From VAXT01 sp963850415 (GTDB lineage Bacteria; Actinomycetota; Thermoleophilia; Gaiellales; Gaiellaceae), in assembly GCA_963850415.1 (NCBI GenBank), contig CAWKLE010000004.1:522828-586827 (forward strand): a DNA stretch of 64,000 bases, in the 5' to 3' direction. The translations under genes were made by a program, and so were the position numbers. Below, in pieces: positions 7,903 to 14,805 of the stretch. The notes under the pieces are model-generated. The model searched no databases and was not told the DNA's origin. It saw only the letters and a list, made by a program, of their open reading frames with translations. Every line of letters starts with the position of its first letter. Position 1 is the stretch's first letter.

Positions 7903-9149
7903 GCCGTGAACTGGGCTTCTTCGGTCGATCCGGACAGGGCAAGCGTCGAGCTTTCGCCCAGTGCTCCCAGGATCGCGTCGAAGTAGCCCGCGCCGACCTC
8001 GCGCTGGTGGCGCGACGCCGTATAGCCGTCCGTCTCCAGAGCGAACTCGCGCTCCTGAAGCTCGACGTACGCGGACATGCCGTGCTCCCGGTAGCCGCGC
8101 GCGAGCTCGAACATCGACTCGTTGAGCGCGTGGAACCCGGCGAGTGTCACGAACTGGAAGCGGTAGCCGAGCTCGCCGAGGTCGTCCTGGAACGTCGCGA
8201 TCTGAGCGTCGTCGAGGTGACGGCGCCAGTTGAAGGAGGGGGAGCAGTTGTAGGCGAGCAGCTTTCCTGGGTGGCGCTCGTGGATCGCCTGCGCGAACTC
8301 CCGCGCCTCGCCCATGTCGGGAGTCGACGTCTCGAACCAGAGGATGTCGGCATACGGCGCGTACGCGAGCGAGCGCGCGATCACGGGCTCGAGCCCTGGG
8401 TGGATCCGGAAGAAGCCCTCGTCAGTGCGCTCGCCGGTGAGGAACGGCTCGTCGGCCGGATCGACGTCGCTCGTGAGCAGCGTTGCGCTGAGCGCGTCGG
8501 TGCGTGCAATGAGCACGGTCGGCACGTCCGCGACGTCCGCGGCGAGCCGGGCAGCCATGAGCGTGCGCGTGAACTGGCTTGTCGGGACGAGCACCTTGCC
8601 GCCGAGGTGACCGCACTTCTTCTCCGACGCGAGCTGGTCTTCGTAGTGCACTCCGGCTGCGCCGGCCTCGATCATCCCGCGCATCAGCTCGTACGCGTGC
8701 AACGGCCCGCCGAAGCCGGCCTCTGCGTCTGCGACGATCGGGAGGAGCCAGTCCGCCTGGCTCCCTTCGGCGGCCTCGACCTGCATCGCGCGCATGAGCG
8801 CCGCGTTGAGCCGGCGAACGAGCGCCGGTGCGCTGTCGGACGGATAGAGGCTCTGATCGGGATATGTCTGGCCGGCCACGTTCGCGTCGGCGGCGACCTG
8901 CCAGCCCGAGAGGTAGATCGCCTCCAGGCCCGCTTTCGCCATCTGCACCGCCTGGCCCCCGGTCATCGCGCCGAGCGCGCGGACGTGGTCGCCCTGGCCG
9001 AGAAGCTTCCGGAGGCGCTCCGCGCCGAGCCGCGCGAGCGTGTGCTCGATCTTCACGGGGCCGCGGAGGCGCTCCACGACGTCCGGGGTGTACGGGCGCT
9101 CGAGCCCGTCGGTCGAATCCGGCGAGTCGCCGTTCGATGAGCCGGTCAC
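7899..9149 (-). CDS. aceA: Isocitrate lyase
   Basis: Isocitrate lyase cleaves isocitrate to succinate and glyoxylate, the committed step of the glyoxylate shunt. The 416-residue protein contains the substrate-loop AIYLSGWQVAADAN, the metal-binding PIVADAEAGFGG, and the signature cysteine loop KKCGHLGGKVLVPT near residue 185. HPGKLLAYNCSPSFNW and FQFVTLAGFHALN come later. It starts at GTG 9149 behind AGGAGGCCTCAA. It is the first large gene of aceA-aceB-GntR, with a 52-codon small gene ending 10 nt upstream. Length and motifs match the compact actinobacterial type. Confidence 0.97.
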   Translation of the reverse strand: MTGSSNGDSPDSTDGLERPYTPDVVERLRGPVKIEHTLARLGAERLRKLLGQGDHVRALGAMTGGQAVQMAKAGLEAIYLSGWQVAADANVAGQTYPDQSLYPSDSAPALVRRLNAALMRAMQVEAAEGSQADWLLPIVADAEAGFGGPLHAYELMRGMIEAGAAGVHYEDQLASEKKCGHLGGKVLVPTSQFTRTLMAARLAADVADVPTVLIARTDALSATLLTSDVDPADEPFLTGERTDEGFFRIHPGLEPVIARSLAYAPYADILWFETSTPDMGEAREFAQAIHERHPGKLLAYNCSPSFNWRRHLDDAQIATFQDDLGELGYRFQFVTLAGFHALNESMFELARGYREHGMSAYVELQEREFALETDGYTASRHQREVGAGYFDAILGALGESSTLALSGSTEEAQFTA

Positions 9150-9159
9150 TTGAGGCCTC

Positions 9160-9318
9160 CTAGTCGGTCTCGTGGTCGCGTTGGCACGGGTCGGGGCACG
9201 TGCACTCGACGAGCTCCGCGGTCGGGATCGCCCGCTTCTTCGTCTGTGGCTGCTCCTTGCGCCGCGCTTTCCGCAGTTTCGGCCGTTCTTTCGTCAAAAT
9301 GGATCCAAGATCGCGCAT
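9160..9318 (-). CDS. Small basic protein with a C-terminal Cys cluster, leader gene of the aceA operon
   Basis: A 52-codon reading frame lies just upstream of aceA. It starts at ATG 9318 behind AAGGAGGGA, one of the best ribosome sites in the window, and stops at TAG 9160, so that the aceA ribosome site follows directly. The protein has a highly basic middle (RPKLRKARRKEQPQTKKRA) and a C-terminal ELVECTCPDPCQRDH with three cysteines plus His. That arrangement could bind a metal or iron-sulfur ligand. I do not recognise the family. The ribosome site, spacing and composition argue for a real gene; function is unknown. Confidence 0.6.
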   Translation of the reverse strand: MRDLGSILTKERPKLRKARRKEQPQTKKRAIPTAELVECTCPDPCQRDHETD

Positions 9319-9329
9319 TCCCTCCTTGT

Positions 9330-9382
9330 ACTCTAGCAATAGAGCACCGAGGGTCTAGGTTTTGGATCCGAAAGTCTAGGTT
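9330..9382 (-). promoter_or_regulatory. Candidate promoter and operator of the aceA operon
   Basis: Reading the minus strand, TAGACC (9357-9352) and TAGAGT (9335-9330) are spaced by 16 bp and could be -35 and -10 boxes. The element AACCTAGAC occurs twice (9353-9361 and 9374-9382), 21 bp or two helical turns apart. One copy overlaps the -35 box, as expected for a dimeric repressor. CTCTA-GCAA-TAGAG (9331-9344) is a small palindrome at the -10. The GntR-type gene at the end of the operon is the natural candidate to bind here. Confidence 0.4.
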
Positions 9383-10038
9383 CGCGTCACCCTGGAGCCG
9401 CCGAGGATCGCCTCGCGCCCGTCGGCGAACCGCACGAGAAGCTTGCCCTTGCCGTCGTAGTCCGGCGAGTCGACGAGAATCGTTATGTCATCGCCGGCGA
9501 CCTGGCCGGGCTCGTCCGCACCGGGCTCGACCCCCCGCCAGTAGCGGACGAACGGGTTCTGCTCCCATTCGCGGCCGATCGTCGTCTCGTCGGTGTGGCC
9601 TGGGAGCACGCGCGTCTCCGGGGCCAGCTTCATGAGCACGTCCATCACCGAGCTGCGAATGGCGGGAACGTCGCTCCCGCCTCCGACGGCGTCCTTGAAG
9701 AGGATGTCGCCGGAGAAGCAGAGCCCGCCGTTGACGACGAACGCGAGGTGGTCCTCCGCGTGTCCGGGCGTGGGGAGCGCCTCGATGCTCAGCCCGCCGG
9801 CCTCCAGCGAGCCGGTGACGACCGCGAGCCCGAGCTCGGTCTCGTGCACGACGTGGTCCGGGTGCCCGTGCGTGCGCAGGACGTGCTCCGGGTGGACCCG
9901 CCAGCGCTCGGCCGCCGCGAGCAGCGGCTCCAGCGGCGCGCCCGAGTCGACGTAGACCGCGGCCCCGCCCTCCTCGTCCGCGACGAGGTACGCATTCGAG
10001 AGCCAGCCCGGATCCATGCTCCGCTCGACCAACATCAA
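9376..10038 (-). CDS. MBL-fold metallo-hydrolase (glyoxalase II-like)
   Basis: This 220-residue metallo-beta-lactamase-fold enzyme contains the metal motif THGHPDH near residue 56, the second site TPGHAEDHLAF, the bridging Asp in CFSGDILFKD and the distal His of VLPGHTDETTIG. The set fits a dinuclear hydrolase of the hydroxyacylglutathione hydrolase group. The last 45 residues form a strand-rich extension (DITILVDSPDYDGKGKLLV) unusual for that group. The annotated TTG/ATG start lacks a ribosome site; the internal ATG beginning MDPGWLSNAYLV is a reasonable alternative. The substrate is unknown. Confidence 0.85.
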   Translation of the reverse strand: MMLVERSMDPGWLSNAYLVADEEGGAAVYVDSGAPLEPLLAAAERWRVHPEHVLRTHGHPDHVVHETELGLAVVTGSLEAGGLSIEALPTPGHAEDHLAFVVNGGLCFSGDILFKDAVGGGSDVPAIRSSVMDVLMKLAPETRVLPGHTDETTIGREWEQNPFVRYWRGVEPGADEPGQVAGDDITILVDSPDYDGKGKLLVRFADGREAILGGSRVTRT

Positions 10039-10087
10039 GGCACCGCTTGCGGTGCCGTCCTCAGGACATGCGGGCTTCGCCCGCGTG
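10039..10087. repeat. Two tandem GC hairpins in a divergent intergenic region
   Basis: GGCACCGC-TT-GCGGTGCC (10039-10056) and CATGCGGGC-TTC-GCCCGCGTG (10067-10087) stand back to back. They lie between divergently transcribed genes, where terminators are not expected. They may be REP-like extragenic elements or leader structures of either gene. Confidence 0.45.
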
Positions 10088-10176
10088 CCCGTCGGAACTG
10101 ACCGGTCGACACAATGGAGGAAAATCGCAGACGCAACTGGCCGTTAGGCTACTGGCATACCCAAGAGGAGGACGAA

Positions 10177-10914
10177 GTGGCAGGTCTATGGGATCGCACG
10201 ATGACCGTTTTCAAGGCGAAGTGGAACAAGTTGCTGAACCGCGCAGAGGACCCGGCGGAGACCCTCGACTACTCGTACGAGAAGCAGCTCGAGCTGCTCC
10301 AGAACGTCAAGCGCGGCGTCGCTGACGTCGTCACGGCGAAGAAGCGGCTGGAGCTCCAGGCGGGCAAGCTCGAGACGAGCGTGCCGAAGCTCGAGTCGCA
10401 GGCGCGCGAGGCACTCGGCGCCAACCGCGAGGATCTCGCGCGGATGGCCCTCGAGCGGAAGACAGCGGCTCAGGCCCAGCTCCAGGATCTCGACCGCCAG
10501 GTGGACGAGCTGAACCAGCAGCAGCAGAAGCTCGAGGCGAACGAGAAGACGCTCTCGGCGAAGATCGAGTCGTTCCGCAGCCAGAAGGAAGTGATGAAGG
10601 CCCAGTACTCGGCCGCCGAGGCTTCGGTGCGGATCGGCGAGGCGTCGACCGGCATCGGCGACCAGATGGCCGATACCGGCGCCGCCATCCAGCGGGCGCA
10701 GGACAAGACCGAAGAGATGCAGGCGCGCGCATCGGCGATGGACGAGCTGATCGCGTCGGGCACGCTCGAGGACTACACGTCGGGCGGCGACACGCAGCTC
10801 GACCGCGAGCTCGCACAGTTGACCACGAAGTCGAAGGTGGACGATGAGCTGGCGAAGATGAAGGCCGAGCTCGGCACCGGCTCCGGCTCGGAGCAGAAGG
10901 AGATCTCGCAGTAG
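10177..10914 (+). CDS. pspA: PspA/IM30 family envelope-stress protein
   Basis: PspA polymerises on stressed membranes and limits proton leakage. I chose GTG 10177 because it follows AGAGGAGGACGAA; the frame is open further upstream without a better site. The 245-residue product is almost entirely coiled coil, beginning with the amphipathic helix GLWDRTMTVFKAKWNKLLN and the family motif AEDPAETLDYSYEKQ, then long Glu/Lys/Gln heptads. PspAB and HtpX, its usual actinobacterial partners, are encoded 2.4 kb away on the other strand. Confidence 0.92.
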   Translation: MAGLWDRTMTVFKAKWNKLLNRAEDPAETLDYSYEKQLELLQNVKRGVADVVTAKKRLELQAGKLETSVPKLESQAREALGANREDLARMALERKTAAQAQLQDLDRQVDELNQQQQKLEANEKTLSAKIESFRSQKEVMKAQYSAAEASVRIGEASTGIGDQMADTGAAIQRAQDKTEEMQARASAMDELIASGTLEDYTSGGDTQLDRELAQLTTKSKVDDELAKMKAELGTGSGSEQKEISQ

Positions 10915-10967
10915 CGCACGTCTCCCACTGGGACGAGGTCGAGCCTCACCGGTCCGAGAAGGGCGAG

Positions 10968-11828
10968 ATGGCGGCGAGCCTGCAGCGGCTCGGCGACGCC
11001 GTCGGCTGCACGGGAGTCGGCGTCAACCGCGTTCGGATCGACCCGGGACGACTCTCGACTCCGCCGCACTCGCACGGCGCGTCGGAGGAGCTCGTCTTCG
11101 TCCTGGGCGGTTCGGGCCTGTCCTGGCAGGACGAGCAGGTGTACGAGCTACGGCCCGGCGACTGCATCGTCCACCTCGCCGACCACGAGGAGCACACGCT
11201 CCAGGGCGGTCCTGAGGGGCTCGACGTCCTGATCTTCGGCACGCGCCATCCGACCGAGATCGGCTGGCTCCCGCGCTCGAGGGCGATCAGGTTCGGCTGG
11301 CCGTGGGCGGAGGGACGGACGGACGATCCCTGGGACGTGGAAGCGGCTTCGGAGCCGCTCGAGCTCGGCGAGCCGGCGCCGCGGCCGTCGAACATCGTCA
11401 ACGTCGACGAAGCGGCCAGCGTCGCGTACAAGGAGTCGGACTGCGAGGTCGAAATCCGGTATCTCAGCCGCGAGGCTGGCGCGGTCAAGACCGGACTGCG
11501 CCACGAGCTGGTCGCGGACGGGAAGCTGAACTGCCCTCCGCACTGCCACGGCGCCGAGGAGGAGTTCTTCCTCGTGCTCGACGGTGAGGGGACCTGCCTC
11601 CTGGGAGACGAGGAGCTCCCGATCCGGCGCGGCTCGATCGTCGGCCGACCGCCGGGGACGGGCGTCTCGCATGCCTTTCGCGGGCCGCTGACGCTGCTCA
11701 CGTACGGCACGAGGGAGCCGAACGACATCTGCTACTACCCGCGGTCGAAGAAGATCGGCTTCTGGGGCGTCGGCGTCGTCGCCCGCGTCGAGAGCCTCGA
11801 TTACTGGGACGGCGAACCCCCGTCCTAA
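10968..11828 (+). CDS. Two-domain cupin (bicupin) protein
   Basis: The 286-residue protein has two cupin barrels. The first shows PPHSHGASEELVFVLGGSG and the second PPHCHGAEEEFFLVLDGEG. Each has the HxH(x)nE metal motif and a later His (DHEEHTL and GTGVSHAF). Bicupins bind a metal and act as oxygenases, isomerases or decarboxylases; no specific activity can be assigned. The ATG at 10968 is the first standard start, but the frame is open upstream and SHWDEVEPH looks protein-like, so the true N-terminus may be longer. It lies 53 nt after pspA, probably in the same transcript. Confidence 0.85.
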   Translation: MAASLQRLGDAVGCTGVGVNRVRIDPGRLSTPPHSHGASEELVFVLGGSGLSWQDEQVYELRPGDCIVHLADHEEHTLQGGPEGLDVLIFGTRHPTEIGWLPRSRAIRFGWPWAEGRTDDPWDVEAASEPLELGEPAPRPSNIVNVDEAASVAYKESDCEVEIRYLSREAGAVKTGLRHELVADGKLNCPPHCHGAEEEFFLVLDGEGTCLLGDEELPIRRGSIVGRPPGTGVSHAFRGPLTLLTYGTREPNDICYYPRSKKIGFWGVGVVARVESLDYWDGEPPS

Positions 11829-11838
11829 CCAGCCAAGT

Positions 11839-11904
11839 CCCGGGACCTGGTCCCGGGCCGGGTCTCCGCGAGCCATGTCCTGGGACCAGGTCCCGGGGCA
11901 TGGC
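11839..11904. repeat. Pair of REP-like palindromes between convergent genes
   Basis: CCCGGGACC-T-GGTCCCGGG (11839-11857) is a perfect 9-bp palindrome. A second, longer one (11872-11904) starts GCCATGTCCTGGGACC and ends GGTCCCGGGGCATGGC, with a complementary arm that uses two G-U pairs. The shared core GGGACC-N-GGTCCC occurs in both. The pair sits between converging genes (bicupin stop 11828, DsbA stop 11929), where it could terminate both transcripts. Confidence 0.7.
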
Positions 11905-11928
11905 TCAAATAGTCGTTTGAAAGGAGCC

Positions 11929-12735
11929 CTAGTGTTGCGCTGCCGCGATCGCGGCTTCGATCGCCGTCGGGTCGCTCAGGGACGGGAACGACACCTTGCG
12001 CAGCGGGCCGCCCGACTTCCCGACGAGCACCGTCGGCGTTTCCGTGACCTTGTCCTGATCGGACTGCGCATCGAAGGCCTTGGCCTGAGCCGAGACCGTG
12101 GCCGAGCTCCGGTCGCTCAGCAGCCGCGGCACGTCGAGCCCGGGAATGCTCGCGGCCGCCGCCTTGATCATGGTGTCGTTGAGCCAGCCCGTGTTCTCGA
12201 CGCCCTGGTTGAAGTAGAGGAGCTGGCTGAAGTTGAAGAACCGGTTCTGCTTTGCAGCCGCCAGCGCCGCCGCGCGGCCGGTCTGGGAGTCAGGGCCGAT
12301 GAAGGCGATCGGCCGCGCCTCGACCTTCACCTTCCCGGTGCGGACGTACCGCTGGATCAGCTGAGGCATGGCCTGGGTCTCGAAGGCCTGGCACGCCGGG
12401 CACTGCAGGTCGATGTACTCGGCCAGCGTGACCGGCGCGTTCGGCGACCCGAGAACGTTCCCGCTTTGCGGGATGCCCTTCAGGTTGTCGTTCACCTCGG
12501 CCGCGCTCGGCAGCGCGTTCACGAGCGACCCGCGTGCCGGGGTCGAGCCCGATGACGACTTGCCGCCGGTCAGCACGAAACCGAGCACGATCGCGACCAC
12601 GATCAGCAAGACGACCACGCCTGCTCCGATCAGAACCTTCGGCGAGGCCTGGCGGCGCTGTCCCGGCGCCCGTACCGGCGGTGGCGCGGCCTGCGCTTCC
12701 CGCCGCTTGCGTCTTGTCGCCTTCGCGCTCGTCAT
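11929..12735 (-). CDS. Membrane-anchored DsbA-like thiol oxidoreductase
   Basis: This extracytoplasmic thioredoxin-fold protein has 268 residues. A basic cytoplasmic N-terminus (residues 1-32) leads to a single membrane helix, VLIGAGVVVLLIVVAIVLGF, then a Ser/Gly linker. The DsbA-type domain carries the active site DLQCPACQAF and the cis-proline loop VTETPTVLVG. DsbA enzymes introduce disulfides into secreted proteins. Its ATG overlaps the dsbB stop by 4 nt, so oxidase and reoxidising partner are made together. The cysteine-bearing secreted proteins at 21-38 kb are plausible clients. Confidence 0.92.
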   Translation of the reverse strand: MTSAKATRRKRREAQAAPPPVRAPGQRRQASPKVLIGAGVVVLLIVVAIVLGFVLTGGKSSSGSTPARGSLVNALPSAAEVNDNLKGIPQSGNVLGSPNAPVTLAEYIDLQCPACQAFETQAMPQLIQRYVRTGKVKVEARPIAFIGPDSQTGRAAALAAAKQNRFFNFSQLLYFNQGVENTGWLNDTMIKAAAASIPGLDVPRLLSDRSSATVSAQAKAFDAQSDQDKVTETPTVLVGKSGGPLRKVSFPSLSDPTAIEAAIAAAQH

Positions 12736-13292
12736 TGCGCCCCTGAGGGTAGCCGCGACTCGAAGGCCGCCAGCAGGAGAAACGCGAACACGAGCGCGAA
12801 GCCGGTCAGAGCCAGCGTCGGGATCGTCACGTACCCGTACTCGTCGATCCACTTGATCGCGCACCCGCCCGGAGCCGAGATCCGGCATCCCTGGCTCTCG
12901 TGCACAACGCCGTTCTCGACCAGCAGGTGGTAGACGGAGAAGCCGGCGCCGATCACCGGCAGCGGCAGCAGGTAGCGGGCGACCCGGTAGTCGTTGGCCA
13001 ACGCGGCCAGCAGCGTCAGGAGCGCGAGCGGGTACATGCAGATCCGCTGGTACCAGCAGAGCTCGCACGGAACAAAGTGGGCCACCTCGGAGAAGAACAG
13101 GCTCCCGGCCGTCGCCGTCGCGGAGACGGCGAAGGCGAGCCAGAGCTCATAGCCCCAGACGGCTCGCCGAAGGGCTGCCAGGGGCCCGCGCACGCCGACG
13201 AGAGCCGCGAGCCCGACGACGGCGAGGCAGACCGCGAGCACCTGCCCGGCGATCCCGAGCAGAGCCAGAGCGACGATGACGTCGTGCGTCAA
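12732..13292 (-). CDS. dsbB: Disulfide bond formation protein DsbB
   Basis: DsbB reoxidises DsbA by passing electrons to quinone. The 186-residue protein has four to five membrane spans. The first catalytic pair is in FVPCELCWYQRICMYP; the second pair corresponds to ESQGCRISAPGGCAIKW. It starts with TTG at 13292, one base after the pspAB stop, and overlaps the DsbA-like gene by 4 nt. Membership of an operon with htpX and pspAB ties disulfide formation to envelope quality control. Confidence 0.93.
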   Translation of the reverse strand: MTHDVIVALALLGIAGQVLAVCLAVVGLAALVGVRGPLAALRRAVWGYELWLAFAVSATATAGSLFFSEVAHFVPCELCWYQRICMYPLALLTLLAALANDYRVARYLLPLPVIGAGFSVYHLLVENGVVHESQGCRISAPGGCAIKWIDEYGYVTIPTLALTGFALVFAFLLLAAFESRLPSGAQ

Positions 13293-13293
13293 C

Positions 13294-13863
13294 CTAGATC
13301 GGCGCGTCGAACAGGGCCAGCCAGCGCGTCAGGTCCTGCTCGATCGGCAGCTCCTTCTCGAGCTTCGCCTTCAACTCGAGCTCCTCGGAGTTGTCGCGCC
13401 CCTTGCCGTCGCCGGTCGGGACGAACGGCCAGTACGCGCCCCGCTTGAAGCCGTAGATGAAGTAGACCGGGTGATCCGCGCCTGAGAACTTGAAGGCCGC
13501 CGCGAGCAGCTGCTCGCCGAACCCGTGCGCCGCGAGCTCGGACGCGACGAGGTGCACGCCCGCCACGAGCTCCTCGAAGTCGTTGTCGCGCACGATCAGC
13601 CACTCGAAGCCGAACTCGTCGCCGCGCCGCTCGACCTTCGAGTGCGACTCCTGCGCGACCGAGTCGAGCAGCTCCTGGAGCTCGTTCTCCGCGCGCACGA
13701 ACTCGGCCGCCGACAGCGGCTTGAAGACCACGGCCGCGTCCCCGGTCGGCTTCAGCCCGAGCTCGGTCTCGAGCGTGATCCGCGCGGTCGAGATCGCGAA
13801 GAGCTTCTCCTGCTGCGCCTTCGGAAGCTTCTTCCGCCCGAACAGGACGTCTGTCAGGCCCAA
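13294..13863 (-). CDS. pspAB: PspA-associated protein PspAB
   Basis: The 189-residue cytoplasmic protein matches the actinobacterial PspAB family. Matching features are the N-terminal GLTDVLFGRKKLPKAQQ, the LKPTGDAAVVFKP strand, a central acidic helix with ENELQELL, the WLIVRDNDFEELVAGVH segment, and the C-terminal FIYGFKRGAYWPFVP. The family co-occurs with PspA and HtpX; its biochemical role is not defined. The TTG start at 13863 follows the htpX stop by 3 nt, and dsbB follows by 1 nt, giving one compact operon. Confidence 0.85.
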   Translation of the reverse strand: MGLTDVLFGRKKLPKAQQEKLFAISTARITLETELGLKPTGDAAVVFKPLSAAEFVRAENELQELLDSVAQESHSKVERRGDEFGFEWLIVRDNDFEELVAGVHLVASELAAHGFGEQLLAAAFKFSGADHPVYFIYGFKRGAYWPFVPTGDGKGRDNSEELELKAKLEKELPIEQDLTRWLALFDAPI

Positions 13864-13866
13864 CGC

Positions 13867-14790
13867 CTAGAACGAAGCCGGGTCGACCGGGCGCCCCATC
13901 TCGCGGGCGATGTCGGCGAGGCGGGCGAGGCGCTTCTCGAGCGGCGGGTGCGTCTGGAAGAGCTCCGACGCATTCTTCTTCCAGCCGGCCGGGAAGATGA
14001 AGAACGCGTTCATCCCCGACACCTCGCGCAGGTCCTGCTGCGGGATCTGCGTCATGCGGCTCGCGATCTTCTGCAACGCCGACATCAGGTGCTCGGGAGC
14101 ACCCGTGATCAGCGCGGAGCCGCGGTCGGCCGCGTACTCGCGGTAGCGCGAGATCATCATGATCAGCACCCAGCTGACGACGTAGGTCAGCAGCGAGACG
14201 GCGAACATGATCAGCCAGACGGGCGCGCCCGAGTTCCGGTCGCGGTCGCCTCCGCTGAACATTCCGCCCCACAGGCCGAAGCGGGCAAGGGTCGCCGCGA
14301 CCATCGAGAAGAAGCTCGCGATCGTCATTACCGCGACGTCACGGTTCGCGACGTGCGTCAGCTCGTGAGCGAGCACGCCCTCGATCTCCTGTGGCTCGAG
14401 GCGGTTCCAGAGCCCCTGCGTGACCGCGACGACGGCGCGCTTCTGGTTGCGGCCGGTCGCGAACGCGTTGGGCACGTCGGTCGGGATGATCGCGACGCGC
14501 GGCTTCGGCAGGTCGGCCATCGCGGCGAGGCGCTCGACCATCGCGTGCAGCTCCGGCGCCTCGTCGGGTTGCACCACCTTCGCACCGGAGGCGAGCAGCG
14601 CGATCTTGTCCGACGTGTAGTACTGGACGAACGCGAGCACGCCAATAATCAGGACGACGGCGACGATCCCCACGTTGAGGACGTTCACCATGACTACGAA
14701 GAAGACGACGTACAGCAGTCCAAGCGTGAACATCGTCAGGAACATCCGGCTGGAGAGGCCGAAGTCGCGCCCGTAAGCCTTGCGTTTCAT
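13867..14790 (-). CDS. htpX: HtpX family membrane zinc metalloprotease
   Basis: HtpX degrades misfolded membrane proteins. The 307-residue protein has two N-terminal membrane helices (residues about 14-60), the TDVPNAFATGRN segment, the zinc motif VLAHELTHVANRD (HExxH) and further membrane helices. The third zinc ligand is in SRYREYAADRGSA. The C-terminus has FQTHPPLEKRLARL, a family signature. The ATG at 14790 opens the operon htpX-pspAB-dsbB-dsbA. Confidence 0.95.
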   Translation of the reverse strand: MKRKAYGRDFGLSSRMFLTMFTLGLLYVVFFVVMVNVLNVGIVAVVLIIGVLAFVQYYTSDKIALLASGAKVVQPDEAPELHAMVERLAAMADLPKPRVAIIPTDVPNAFATGRNQKRAVVAVTQGLWNRLEPQEIEGVLAHELTHVANRDVAVMTIASFFSMVAATLARFGLWGGMFSGGDRDRNSGAPVWLIMFAVSLLTYVVSWVLIMMISRYREYAADRGSALITGAPEHLMSALQKIASRMTQIPQQDLREVSGMNAFFIFPAGWKKNASELFQTHPPLEKRLARLADIAREMGRPVDPASF

Positions 14791-14805
14791 CGAGAATCGC
14801 GCTCC

